From contig NZ_DAXW01000009.1 in assembly GCF_002506585.1 (NCBI RefSeq), positions 198,346-262,345 of the forward strand: a stretch of 64,000 nt of DNA, in the 5' to 3' direction. This DNA is from Methanoculleus sp. UBA430. GTDB lineage: Archaea > Halobacteriota > Methanomicrobia > Methanomicrobiales > Methanoculleaceae. Positions 1 to 8,829 of the stretch are shown here, one piece after another (the first letter of the stretch is position 1; every line of letters starts with the position of its first letter). Under the pieces are notes generated by a model. It was not told where the DNA came from. It made no database searches and worked only from the letters and a program-made list of their open reading frames with translations. Made by a program: the position numbers and the translations under genes.

Positions 1-60
1 GGGATGCTCGACTCACTCAACGGTAGTTCAACATTGACTCTCGCCGAAGCACATTTATGT

Positions 61-93
61 GGACAGATTGTAAATCGTATTTACAATATGTCC
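61..93. promoter_or_regulatory. 33-bp near-perfect palindrome, probable operator
   Basis: Two 15-base arms (61-75 and 79-93) are reverse complements with a single mismatch around the spacer CGT; the inner arms read ATTGTAAAT and ATTTACAAT. The site ends 15 bases before the chosen ATPase start at 109 and covers where its promoter should lie, so an operator is the simplest reading. The regulator is unknown; autoregulation is inference. Confidence 0.55.
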
Positions 94-108
94 AGCCAGG
101 TGCGGAGA

Positions 109-1287
109 ATGATCCAGCGAGAGGCGGAGGAGAAGATCCGGTCGCTCGCCCTCGGGTTTCCGGCAGTGGCCGTGATCGGCCCCCGCCAGTCGGGAAAGAC
201 GACGCTCGTCAGGTCAGTATTCCCACAATTGCCCTATGTCCTACTGGAAGATCCCGACACCCGGGCCTTTGCCGAAGAGGACCCGCGCAGTTTTCTTGCG
301 CAGTACGAGAAGACCGGAGCGATCCTCGATGAGGTGCAGAGAGTCCCTGAACTCTTTTCGTACCTCCAGGGCGTCCTTGATATAAACCAGAGGCCGGGGC
401 AGTTCATCCTCACCGGGTCCCAGAACTTCCTGATGATGGAGAGGATATCCCAGTCGCTCGCCGGTCGGGTCGGGATCGTCAAACTCCTCCCCCTCTCGAT
501 GAGGGAACTTGCCCGTGCCGGGATTGAGCCCGAACGGTACGAGGACCTCCTCTACGCCGGCCTCTTCCCCCGTCCCTACAGCAGCGGCATTCGCCCGACA
601 GACTTCTATGCATCGTATATCCAGACCTACCTCGAGCGCGATCTCCGCCTTCTCAAGCAGGTGCAGAACCTCTCGACGTTCCAGACGTTCATGAAGATGT
701 GTGCCTACCGGTCCGGCCAGGTGGTGAACTACTCGTCCCTCGCGAACGACTGCGGCATCACCCACAACACGGCGAAAGAGTGGTTATCCCTTCTTGAGAC
801 GTCGCTCGTGATCGCCCTGATCCGGCCCCACCACAAAAACTTCAACAAGCGGCTCGTAAAGATGCCGAAACTTTACTTCACGGACCCCGGCCTTGCCGCA
901 CACCTGGCCGGGATCCAGAGTGCCGACGACCTCAGTTACCATTCCCTCAAGGGCGGGCTCTTTGAATCGCTCATCATAACGGAGTTCCTGAAGTTCCGGT
1001 TCAACCGGGGCAGAGAGTCCAACCTCTATTTCTGGCGGGACAAACTCGGGCACGAGATCGACTGCATCATCGAGTATGCGGGGTGGGACCCCATCCCGGT
1101 CGAGATCAAGTCGGGCCGAACGGTAAGTTCCGACTTCTTTAAAGAGGTAACCTACTGGAACGGACTCTCCGGTAACACCCCGGATCGGTCGTTCGTGGTC
1201 TACGGAGGCGACCAGTCCCAGCGCCGGGCGGCAGGACGGCTCATCGGCTACCGGGACCTGGAGCCGATCGTCCCGTATCTGGAGTGA
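109..1287 (+). CDS. AAA-type ATPase with DUF4143 C-terminal domain
   Basis: This 392-residue cytoplasmic protein belongs to the AAA_14/DUF4143 family. It shows a Walker A motif GPRQSGKTT (about residues 24-32), a Walker B ILDEVQ (71-76), a sensor-like ILTGSQN stretch, and a C-terminal half with the conserved DPGLAAHL and PVEIKSG patterns; the latter resembles a PD-(D/E)XK-like core. The in-frame ATG at 4 and the one at 88 lie upstream or inside the palindrome at 61-93. I chose ATG 109 because AGGTG precedes it by six bases and because family members typically begin with a short MI-x-R-x-IE leader. The cellular role of this family is not established, though many copies sit in variable regions. 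The next feature downstream is an insertion element, so the gene appears monocistronic. Confidence 0.85.
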   Translation: MIQREAEEKIRSLALGFPAVAVIGPRQSGKTTLVRSVFPQLPYVLLEDPDTRAFAEEDPRSFLAQYEKTGAILDEVQRVPELFSYLQGVLDINQRPGQFILTGSQNFLMMERISQSLAGRVGIVKLLPLSMRELARAGIEPERYEDLLYAGLFPRPYSSGIRPTDFYASYIQTYLERDLRLLKQVQNLSTFQTFMKMCAYRSGQVVNYSSLANDCGITHNTAKEWLSLLETSLVIALIRPHHKNFNKRLVKMPKLYFTDPGLAAHLAGIQSADDLSYHSLKGGLFESLIITEFLKFRFNRGRESNLYFWRDKLGHEIDCIIEYAGWDPIPVEIKSGRTVSSDFFKEVTYWNGLSGNTPDRSFVVYGGDQSQRRAAGRLIGYRDLEPIVPYLE

Positions 1288-1304
1288 TCGGGGAAGATGG
1301 ATAC

Positions 1305-1450
1305 ACGTGAACTACCCCGCCCTTCAGGGCGGGGCTTCCTGCTTCATGGATAATACTTGCGCCACAGAGGTGTGACGTAGAGGTATCGTCTCCACAGCAC
1401 GGGAAATCGAAGATTTCCCTGACAGGGAAATGCTCTGCATTTCCACAGGC
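1305..1450 (-). ncRNA. Possible omega-RNA (reRNA) region of the tnpB element
   Basis: In tnpB elements the guide RNA is transcribed through the 3' end of tnpB into the right end. This interval covers the last codons of the gene plus the right-end hairpin. If it is functional, the guide would be read from plus-strand positions just below about 1305, on the minus strand. This is inference from family knowledge; no promoter or boundary can be proved here, and the protein is frameshifted. Confidence 0.3.
1315..1334. repeat. Right-end hairpin of the IS1341-type element
   Basis: A perfect 8-bp GC stem with a TTCA tetraloop lies just beyond the tnpB stop codon. In this family the end hairpin serves as the recognition structure for single-strand transposition and as part of the guide RNA scaffold. 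Confidence 0.65.
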
Positions 1451-2555
1451 TCAAAGGGCTGTTCCATCCCCACGCGGTGAATATTCACCGCAGCATTGTA
1501 GTCTCGATCGGCAACGAACCCGCAGTACGGGCATTCATGGACTCTCTCGGAGAGACTCTTCTTCACGATGCTTCCACAGTTCGCGCACATCTGCGTCGTA
1601 TCACGGGGATCGATCTGAATGAAGTTCGTACCAGCACTTGCAGCTTGTACGAAAGATACGAAAAGAATCGTCCCCACGATGCACTGTGGATACTCCTGCG
1701 GAGTCCGCGAGATTTGCTGTTCTCCTTGAGATACTTGATATTCAGGTCTTCGACACAGATCGTTGCATAGGTGTCAACGTACTGCCGGGAAAGTTTGTGC
1801 AGGAAATCGTTCTTCTGGTTCGTGATATGTTCATAGACCTTCTCCAGTCTGCTTTTCGCCTTTGTCCAGTTCCGCGAGAACCGTTGCTTTCGGGCAATGC
1901 TCTGCTGGATCTTCTTGATTCGGTCAAGCGAGTGCTCATAGAACCGGGGATTCTCGATCACTGCACCGTCGCTATCGACGGCAAATGCGTTCAGACCGAG
2001 ATCGATACCGGCAGACCGCCCCTCGCGCTTCGACCGGGAAACTTCTTGTTCCGCTTGAATGATCACATACCATCTATCACCGGAACGGGTGATCAGGACG
2101 CCTTTCACCGGAACGGTGTAGGGTCGGTGCATGGTGAACAGAACGGTTCCGATCTTCGAGAACGTAATCGCGCTGTGTTCACGGTCAATCTTGAACCCCG
2201 ACTGGTTGTAGGTGAGCGTCCGATACCGGAATGCACTCTTGAACCGGAGTTTACCGATCTTCCGTCCCTTCTTCTTCGACTGTGAAAGGGCACGGATGTT
2301 GCTCCAGAGGGTATAGTTCACCATCTGGAGCACTTTTGAGTAGACCTCTTTCAATGCAGGATTCTCGTCCTTTAGCGTGACGATCCGCGCCTGCGATCCC
2401 CGCATCGTCGGCGTGAACCCGTTCTCCCGGGCGGTGTTACATTCTTCGAGGAGTGTGTTGTAGAGCCACCGACAGGTATCGAGTGCGGCATGCAATCGTG
2501 GTTCTACGGTTGCATCCGGATATGCTCGATACTTGTAGGAGATAAGCATAGACAA
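1324..2555 (-). pseudogene. tnpB: TnpB (RNA-guided nuclease) of IS1341 type, frameshifted
   Basis: The reading frame from 2555 gives the N-terminal HTH_OrfB region, the RuvC-like core with GIDLGLNAFAVDS (catalytic Asp) and the Glu-containing VEDLNIKYL. Near position 1640 homology jumps into the frame ending at 1324, which continues with SAGTNFIQIDPRDTTQ, the zinc ribbon CANCG...CPYCG and the last catalytic Asp in DYNAAVNI. A single frameshift therefore separates the two halves, so the gene is a recent pseudogene unless it is a sequencing error or programmed. All three RuvC acidic residues and all four zinc Cys are still encoded. Confidence 0.8.
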
Positions 2556-2628
2556 TAGAAGAATTCGTCAGAGACACGATATACTCGATCCATGCGGGGT
2601 GAAAGTGAAGAAGGGGCTCCGCTTTCAT

Positions 2629-2649
2629 CCCCACACCTGTTGGGTGGGG
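2629..2649. repeat. Left-end hairpin of the IS1341-type element
   Basis: CCCCAC pairs with GTGGGG around a 9-base loop. It lies about 75 bases upstream of the tnpB start and is followed on the plus strand by ACTTCCCGC, similar to the sequence after the right-end hairpin. Confidence 0.6.
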
Positions 2650-2836
2650 ACTTCCCGCTCCGCCCCTTCAACCCCGCAAGTTAAGCGGCAACCGCACGTT
2701 CTCTGCGAATCGATCGAACACCGAACAACCAGAGAGCCCCGGCGACCGGCAAAACCTCGGGGGAGCGAGCCCGCCGGTTCCACCCTCCCCGGGATCTGAG
2801 GATGCGGAACGGGAGAGCATGCCCTCTTTCGTATGA

Positions 2837-3334
2837 AAATGCCCCCCAGATATTTTCATCCGGTATGCATGCTGCCCAATGGGTATCATGCGGTTTTTTG
2901 CCGAAAAAGGGCACGAAGCGGTGGGGATCGCCACCGCCTCTCTTGCGATCCGGAAGGCAACGAAGAAAGCTGCCGGAAGAGGGCTCCAGGTGCAATTTCT
3001 TGTCCTGAACGCACTGGCCCTCTCCAGGCTCAAGAGGAAGTTCGATACCGCCATCGACTCCGGGCTCTTCCATACCCCCTCCGGCGAAGACCGGCCGGCC
3101 TTCGTGAAAAATCTTGCAGCCGTCCTGAAACCGGGCGGGAGATACCTCATGCTCTGCTTCAGCGACCTGGAGCCCGGCGAATACCCTCTTCCGGGGAGGA
3201 TCACACAGAGAGAGATACGGGATACCTTCCGGGCAGGATGGTCCATCAATTATATCAGACCGGCGATCTTCGAGAGCCGGATCGACGGGCACCGCGCCTG
3301 GCTCTCATCAATATCGAGAGCGATGCAGAGTTGA
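2837..3334 (+). pseudogene. Class I SAM-dependent methyltransferase, N-terminally truncated
   Basis: From about residue EKGHEAVGI the frame reads like a class I methyltransferase entered just after motif I. It has the post-motif I segment FFAEKGHEAVGI, then QFLVLNAL, motif IV-like FDTAIDSGLFHT and motif VI-like LKPGGRYLMLCFSD. The motif I glycine loop (DxGxGxG) that should precede it is missing; upstream codons back to the stop at 2834-2836 show no such loop. The first ATG in frame is 2879. The gene lies beside the tnpB element, so an insertion or deletion may have removed its 5' half. It is probably non-functional because the SAM-binding loop is absent. Confidence 0.6.
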
Positions 3335-3797
3335 CGGGGCCGGGCTGTTGACTGGCCCTGTTCTCGGGTCGGTTCCTGATTGAGCGGATATAAACGGCGA
3401 TCTGACGAAAGCGGATCCCTGCACGACCTTCCAGACTGCACACCCCTGAAAGAACTCACCCGCCCGAGGATGCCCGGGCGGCGGTTTTTCGGCGAAAGCC
3501 CCGGTCCCCGCTCCCGGGCATCCCCGGGAAAGACCTCATGCACGACACCAGAACAACAGCAAATATTCGACTATTCTGGAAATAAGGCCCCGATTGACGA
3601 AATTCGCCGTTCCCCGGGGGTATTTATCATGTTGAATCATTACAAAACCTATAAAGCACATATGAGACCACGCTTTACAGTTCATTCCGACCTACTGGTT
3701 TTGCTTTCCCGGAAACGGCCCATCGTTCAGGGAACATGAACTCGCAGGATCATAAAGACACCTGAGTAGAGATACTCAAAGACATGAGGAGACAACC
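3335..3797 (+). promoter_or_regulatory. Intergenic region with promoter for the acyl-CoA synthetase
   Basis: No gene is visible in this stretch. It holds a terminator-like hairpin near 3461-3489 and, around 3648, an archaeal TATA-like box (CCTATAAAG). Transcription from that box would start near 3675 and leave a leader of about 120 bases before the start at 3798. A second AT box (CATAAAGAC) near 3750 could serve a shorter leader. Confidence 0.4.
3461..3489 (+). terminator. Terminator-like hairpin with T run
   Basis: CGCCCG (3461-3466) pairs with CGGGCG (3475-3480) and is followed within a few bases by TTTTT. It lies downstream of the methyltransferase remnant and upstream of the acyl-CoA synthetase promoter. 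Confidence 0.35.
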
Positions 3798-5840
3798 ATG
3801 GTCAAAAGAATGCTGAGTGAATTCGAGTCGTACGATCTCCTGAAACAGTACGGTGTACCAGTACCCGAACATGCCATCGTCAAGACCCCTGCCGAAGCGG
3901 GCAAAGTGGCGGAGAAGATAGGTTTTCCGGTCGTTATGAAGATCCACTCGCCACAGATCGTCCACAAGAGCGACGCCGGTGGTGTTATCGTCAGCATATC
4001 GTCAAAACAGTCCGCGGAAGAGGCGTTCAATAAGATTGTCGCGAACGCGAAGGCGTATAACCCCGATGCCGAGATCAAGGGCGCCATCGTCGAGCAGCAG
4101 GCGGCACCGGGGCTTGAGCTCATCATCGGGGGGAAGACCGATCCGGCGTTCGGGAAGGTGCTCACCTTCGGTATGGGGGGGACGCTCGTCGAACTGATGA
4201 AAGACGTCACCCTGCGTATCCTCCCCGTCACTGAAGAGACGATACGGGAGATGATCCGGGAGATTAACGGATACCCGATAATCAAGGGCTACCGGGGATC
4301 GAAACCGAGGGACGAAGAGACGCTTGTTCAGGTAATTTGGGCGATCAACCGCTTTTTTTCCGAGAACACCAACATCGTCGAGTTCGATATCAACCCGGTC
4401 AGGCTCTACGAGTCCGGCGCCTGCATCGTCGACGCCCGGATCTTCGTCGACGACGAAGCCGTCGAAAAGGTAGCCAAAGAGCGACCGTTCGTGCCGATCG
4501 AGTATTTCACACCCCGTTCCATAGCGGTTATCGGCGCGTCCTCCGAACCCAAGAAGATGGGATACGCCGTGATGCACAACCTCCTTCACTTCCCGGGGCA
4601 GCTCTACCCGGTGAACAACAAGCGCCCGGAGGTCCAGGGGCTCAAAGCCTACACCTCCATCCTTGAGATCCCGAACCCCGTCGATATGGCGGTCATCACC
4701 GTCCCGGCAAAACACGTTCCGAGCGTGATCGAGGAGTGCGGTCAGAAAGGAGTCTCCATGGCGATCATCATAACGGCCGGGTTCAAGGAGATGGGCGAGG
4801 GAGGAAAAGCCCTCGAAGAACGGGTCCTCGCGATCGCAAAGGGCTACGGGACGCGGATCGTGGGACCGAACTGCCTCGGGTTGATCGTCCCCCCGAAGGG
4901 CATCGACACCACCTACGTCCACGAGTCCCCGAAACCCGGCAACATCGCCTTCATCTCCCAGAGCGGCGCCATCGTCAACACGGTCGTGGACTGGAGCATC
5001 AGGCAGGACATCGGTTTTTCCGCCGTCGTCTCGGTGGGCAACCAGGCGGACCTCAATTTCATCGACTTCCTCAGGTTCGTGGAGCGTGACCCCAAGACCA
5101 AGGGCATCATCCTCTACATCGAGGAGATCCAGGATGGCAAGACCTTCATGAAGGTGGCGAGCGAGGTCGCAAAGACCAAACCCATCGTGGCGATCAAGTC
5201 CGGTTCGTCCGAGAAAGGACAGGCGGCGGCCTCGTCCCATACCGGTTCGCTCTCGGGCTCCTACGACGTCTACATGGAGGCGTTCCGCGAGTCCGGCGTG
5301 ATTCCCGTCCACACCCTGACCGGCACGTTCCAGGTCGCAGAGATGCTCTCGCTCCCGAAGGGCTACCCCCGCGGCAAGCGGGCGGTCGTGATCACGAATG
5401 CCGGCGGGTTCGCCGTGCTTTCCTCCGACTACGCCGAACGCTACGGCATCGATCTGATCACCCTGCCGCCGAAGGTCTTGAAGGAACTCAACGAGATCCT
5501 GCCCGATTTCTGGAACAAGAACAACCCGATCGACCTCCTCGGCGACGCCAACGAAAAGCGATTCGAGCAGGTATTCAGCGTCCTCGCCAGGCACCAGGAC
5601 TGCTGGGACATCGCGTTCGTCGTCGGGTTCCCCAACCTCGTCATCGGCTCCGAGCAGCTCGCAAACCAGATCATCGGGTTCTCAGGAAATACCGAGAACA
5701 TGATCGTCTCAACGCTCCTCGGCGGCGGGTCCATGGACCGGGGCCGCAAGATCCTCAGAGAGAACGGCATCCCGCTCTTCGATGAACTCGACTTCACCTT
5801 CCGGGTGATGGGAAGAATCCTCTGGCAGAGATTCCGGTAA
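3798..5840 (+). CDS. ADP-forming acyl-CoA (acetate-CoA) ligase, beta-alpha fusion
   Basis: The 680-residue protein is an NDP-forming acyl-CoA synthetase, interconverting acyl-CoA, ADP and phosphate with acid, CoA and ATP in the cytoplasm. The order is an ATP-grasp (beta) domain at about 1-225, with EQQAAPGLELIIGG and TFGMGGTLVELMKDV. A CoA-binding Rossmann domain follows at about 235-330 (SIAVIGASSEPKKMG), then succinyl-CoA-ligase-like domains with the SQSGAIV loop and SHTGSL. His481 in SHTGSL matches the phosphohistidine of this family. The usual alpha-beta order is reversed, as in a known subgroup. ATG 3798 is preceded by GAGGAGA with good spacing. The exact acid (acetate, or branched or aryl acids) cannot be told from sequence. 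Confidence 0.9.
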   Translation: MVKRMLSEFESYDLLKQYGVPVPEHAIVKTPAEAGKVAEKIGFPVVMKIHSPQIVHKSDAGGVIVSISSKQSAEEAFNKIVANAKAYNPDAEIKGAIVEQQAAPGLELIIGGKTDPAFGKVLTFGMGGTLVELMKDVTLRILPVTEETIREMIREINGYPIIKGYRGSKPRDEETLVQVIWAINRFFSENTNIVEFDINPVRLYESGACIVDARIFVDDEAVEKVAKERPFVPIEYFTPRSIAVIGASSEPKKMGYAVMHNLLHFPGQLYPVNNKRPEVQGLKAYTSILEIPNPVDMAVITVPAKHVPSVIEECGQKGVSMAIIITAGFKEMGEGGKALEERVLAIAKGYGTRIVGPNCLGLIVPPKGIDTTYVHESPKPGNIAFISQSGAIVNTVVDWSIRQDIGFSAVVSVGNQADLNFIDFLRFVERDPKTKGIILYIEEIQDGKTFMKVASEVAKTKPIVAIKSGSSEKGQAAASSHTGSLSGSYDVYMEAFRESGVIPVHTLTGTFQVAEMLSLPKGYPRGKRAVVITNAGGFAVLSSDYAERYGIDLITLPPKVLKELNEILPDFWNKNNPIDLLGDANEKRFEQVFSVLARHQDCWDIAFVVGFPNLVIGSEQLANQIIGFSGNTENMIVSTLLGGGSMDRGRKILRENGIPLFDELDFTFRVMGRILWQRFR

Positions 5841-5877
5841 GGCTTCTCCCGGGACGAACACCTTTTTTAGCCGGCGG

Positions 5878-7419
5878 TCATTCCCCGCCCTCACCGGGCA
5901 CCACTCGCCCATCCCTCCGCCAGACCACCAGGAACGACGAGAGGACGACCAGAGTGTAACTGGCCCAGAAGAGCGGAATGGCCGTACCTGAACCCGATCC
6001 CCCGGAGGCGAGCCGCACGATGCCGACAGTCATCGATACCAGAACGGCCGCGATCACGATGAGGACCGGTGCTATCCGGACCCGGGCGGACCCCGACGCC
6101 ACCTTCGGCGTCACGACGAACGGCAGCTGCTTTCCCGAGACGGCGTACCATATCCCCCGGGCGTAGACGAAGGCGAGCGTGTTGAAGATCGCCTGCGAGA
6201 GAGCGAGGTCACGCAGGGAGTACTGCCGTTCGCGGATGCTGATGATGACCTGGATCGCGATCACCACGGCGAGCACCACGGCAAAGACCGGGGGGAGCCA
6301 GACAGGCAGGATCGGGACACCGAAGATCAGCGTGGCGACGGGGAGAAGAAAGAGCACCACGTTCACCCCGCCGAGCAGGTAGATCGAGACGGTCACGATG
6401 AACTCAAGCCACTGTACCGGGGCCATGCTCCCGGGGTGCATCACGAGTTGCCGGAGGATGGTCCCGAGGAGCCTGGTGTTGCCGTATGCCCAGCGGAGTT
6501 GCTGCGTGAAGTACGCGGCGAGGTTCGGCGGCGCGATGCCTTCCGCGTAGACGACGTCGAGAAATACTCCCCGGCGTCCGCAGAGGTGGAAGAGGAAGGA
6601 CGTGGCGATGTCCTCGGCGATGCTCATCTCGTCCATTCCCCCGATGGCAACAAGGTGGCTCACCCGGAAGATGCAGTTTGAGCCCGTCAGCATGGCGGTG
6701 TCGTTGGCGGAGAGCCCCCTGCAGACGTGTTTGTTGTAGATATGCTGCTGGTACGAGAACGTGACACTTATCGAGTCATTCCGCTCCGACCGGAAGAACT
6801 GGGGGGTCTGGATGAAGGAGACGGAGGGGTCGGCATCGAGGACCGGGATGAGGTCAGCCAGGATCGCCGGCTTCACCTTCTGATCGGCGTCGATGACCAT
6901 GAGGTAGGGTGTATCGGCGCCGAGGAGGGAGACGGCATGGTTGATCGCCCCGGCCTTAAACCCCCCCCTATGGTTGCGGTGGACGTAGCGGAGGCGGTAC
7001 CGGCGACAGATATCCTGCATCGATACGCGTTTCTTCTCATCCGTGGAGTCGTCAAGAAGGAAGATGCTGACGTCCGGATAGGCAATCGCCGTGCATGCCC
7101 GAGCACAGGCCTCGACCACATCGGGCTCTTCGTTGTAGACAGGGATGAAGACTGCAACGCGAGGGAGGAGTCCGTCGGATCGTTGTGGCGCTATGGGATG
7201 TCCAGAGTAGGCGTAGAGCGAACGGAGGAGGTGATCGGCGTAACTCACGAACTGGATCACCCCGAACGCGGTGACAACGACCAGGAAGGCCGAGAGGAGT
7301 CTCGCAACAAGTCCCCATTCCGCTCCGGCGAGGATGAGGTGCAGGTCCCGGAGGAGGACGAACGCGAGCAGCGCCATGAGCGTGGCGGTAAAGAGCGAGA
7401 TACGTGTTGCCGTCTTCAT
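5878..7419 (-). CDS. Membrane glycosyltransferase, family 2 (cellulose-synthase-like)
   Basis: This is a processive-type GT2 enzyme of 513 residues. Two N-terminal membrane segments (about residues 7-65) are followed by the catalytic GT-A domain: PVYNEEPD, then LLDDSTDE, the DAD metal motif in LMVIDADQ, the general-base region MSIAEDIAT, and QQLRWA (the Q/RxxRW acceptor motif). Four or five C-terminal membrane helices follow. Such enzymes transfer sugars from nucleotide donors to polysaccharide or lipid at the membrane. An upstream in-frame ATG at 7560 would add 47 polar residues; ATG 7419 is preferred because GGTGG lies upstream of it and hydrophobic sequence begins at once. The gene converges on the acyl-CoA ligase, with 37 bases between them. 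The sugar specificity is unknown. Confidence 0.88.
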   Translation of the reverse strand: MKTATRISLFTATLMALLAFVLLRDLHLILAGAEWGLVARLLSAFLVVVTAFGVIQFVSYADHLLRSLYAYSGHPIAPQRSDGLLPRVAVFIPVYNEEPDVVEACARACTAIAYPDVSIFLLDDSTDEKKRVSMQDICRRYRLRYVHRNHRGGFKAGAINHAVSLLGADTPYLMVIDADQKVKPAILADLIPVLDADPSVSFIQTPQFFRSERNDSISVTFSYQQHIYNKHVCRGLSANDTAMLTGSNCIFRVSHLVAIGGMDEMSIAEDIATSFLFHLCGRRGVFLDVVYAEGIAPPNLAAYFTQQLRWAYGNTRLLGTILRQLVMHPGSMAPVQWLEFIVTVSIYLLGGVNVVLFLLPVATLIFGVPILPVWLPPVFAVVLAVVIAIQVIISIRERQYSLRDLALSQAIFNTLAFVYARGIWYAVSGKQLPFVVTPKVASGSARVRIAPVLIVIAAVLVSMTVGIVRLASGGSGSGTAIPLFWASYTLVVLSSFLVVWRRDGRVVPGEGGE

Positions 7420-7807
7420 GGAGGGTCCACCGTTGTCCGGATAAGCACGCGTGCGTACGACGCCTTCGCGGTTGTACGGAGATCCGGTCATGACCGGGGT
7501 ACCGGGGCGAGGTTCCTGGCGCGCGATGCGGTTCAGGTAGCATCCATCATACCGGTGCATTTAAAGGTTGTGGCGAGAGGTGCGCCGGGGGTTTCGGAGC
7601 GGTCCTTTCAGGTGGGTCTTCAGGCTGTCGGGAATAATCGTCGAAATACTCGTGCTCAAGCCGGATCTCCGGGCATGATAGGGTTGGGTCGTATCCGGGC
7701 ACCCGAACCGCACACGTCGGGCAGAGACGCGGGAGAGCGCTCTGCCGTATGACCGCCGGCCGCCGTAACTATGAAATAGATTGCTTTCCTTCTGACAACT
7801 GATAACT

Positions 7808-8440
7808 ATGGCTGCACAGAAGATGGCAACGACGCCGTTGAAGAAGTATGAACTGCCGCCCCTGCCCTATGCGCCCGACGCTCTCGAGCCGCACATCTCA
7901 AAAGAGCAACTTTCCCTCCACCACGACAAGCACCACCAGGCATACGTGACCGGGGCGAACGCGAACCTTGAGAAGCTGGAGAAGGCACGGCAGGAAGGCG
8001 CCGAGCTCGACATGAAAGCACTGTTAAAGGAACTCTCCTTCAACATAGGCGGTCATGTCCTGCACACCCTTTTCTGGCCGACCATGGCACCGGGAGGCAA
8101 GGGCGGCGGCGGAACCCCGACCGGTGCCCTTGCAGAAAGGATTGACCGGGAATGGGGTTCCTTCGACCGGTTCAAGGCCGAGTTCACAAAGACCGCCGCG
8201 AGCACCGAGGGGTCCGGCTGGGCGGCGCTGGCCTACGACGCCATGACGGACCGCCTGGCGATCATGCAGGTCGAGAAGCACAACAACAACGTCTACCCTT
8301 CGTTCCCGCTCCTGATGGTGCTCGATGTCTGGGAGCACGCCTACTACGTCGATTACAAGAACAACCGGGCCGGGTTCATCGACGCGTTCTGGAACGTCGT
8401 GAACTGGGATGTCGTGAGCAAGAGACTGGAAAACCTCTAA
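7808..8440 (+). CDS. sod: Superoxide dismutase (Fe/Mn family)
   Basis: This enzyme dismutes superoxide to oxygen and hydrogen peroxide in the cytoplasm. The 210-residue sequence carries the family signatures LPPLPYAPDALEPHIS, HHDKHHQAYV and DVWEHAYYVDYKN. The four metal ligands are present: His29, His86 (HTLFW), Asp173 and His177. Fe versus Mn use cannot be decided by eye. Start ATG 7808 is used; ATG 7823 is an alternative that would still retain the whole domain. A short leader from an AT-rich box near 7770 is likely. A run of T follows the stop and may terminate transcription. Methanogens commonly keep a SOD for oxygen tolerance. Confidence 0.95.
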   Translation: MAAQKMATTPLKKYELPPLPYAPDALEPHISKEQLSLHHDKHHQAYVTGANANLEKLEKARQEGAELDMKALLKELSFNIGGHVLHTLFWPTMAPGGKGGGGTPTGALAERIDREWGSFDRFKAEFTKTAASTEGSGWAALAYDAMTDRLAIMQVEKHNNNVYPSFPLLMVLDVWEHAYYVDYKNNRAGFIDAFWNVVNWDVVSKRLENL

Positions 8441-8643
8441 CCTTTTTTTCCCTCCACGAGCCCGCACCCGGCTTCTCACTAAAGATGCCTCCGGGGCAGT
8501 CACCGTTTCTCTATACCGGGCGGGTCGGGGGAGGAAGCGTCGCGTCGGGGGGAGAGGTGGCTCTCTCACTGCATCTATCACAATCTTTATGTGGTCCCCT
8601 TCGGATCGTAGTCAAACGTCGTTGTCAATAAAGGGGGGGACCA
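8441..8643 (+). promoter_or_regulatory. Intergenic region with promoter for the HdrCB-like gene
   Basis: No gene is seen here. An archaeal TATA-like box (CTTTATGTGG) lies near 8583. Transcription would then begin about 8610, leaving roughly 200 bases before the HdrCB-like start, a stretch that contains the small frame at 8644. Confidence 0.35.
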
Positions 8644-8829
8644 ATGAACCGATACTGCAGGCCGTATACCGCCATCCTTAGATATCCGGGCTCTTCAAGG
8701 GGAGGGCCGACCGGTAGCCCTCATGTACGGGCAGCAGGGGCCAGAGACCCCTGCACCTCATCATGTCATACTCCGGACCCGTTTTCATGGGTAGATCTGG
8801 CCGGCGCAGGGATCGACCATGCTCAGTAA
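8644..8829 (+). CDS. Possible 61-residue upstream ORF
   Basis: A 61-codon frame begins with ATG 8644 behind a strong Shine-Dalgarno match (AAGGGGGGACCA) and ends at 8829, overlapping the HdrCB-like start by 11 bases. The peptide has no recognised domain and is rich in Gly, Pro and Ser with four Cys. The good ribosome site and overlap suggest translational coupling; the composition is that of unselected sequence. Treat it as a leader ORF candidate only. Confidence 0.3.
   Translation: MNRYCRPYTAILRYPGSSRGGPTGSPHVRAAGARDPCTSSCHTPDPFSWVDLAGAGIDHAQ

Larger units (their letters stand above)
1305..2685 (-). mobile_element. IS200/IS605-family (IS1341-type, tnpB-only) element, decayed
   Basis: A tnpB-type gene on the minus strand is flanked by subterminal hairpins at both ends: positions 1315-1334 (stem CCCCGCCC, loop TTCA) at the right end and 2629-2649 (stem CCCCAC) at the left end. 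Both are followed on the plus strand by a similar CTTCC-containing stretch, as expected for matching ends of one element. No tnpA (Y1 HUH transposase) is present, so the element could move only in trans. Terminal inverted repeats and target duplications are not expected in this family, so the outer limits are approximate. Confidence 0.7.

Noticed and set aside
4002..5594. Long minus-strand open frame opposite the acyl-CoA ligase
   Set aside because: Antisense shadow with Arg/Asp-rich low-complexity composition; the plus strand encodes an intact multidomain enzyme.
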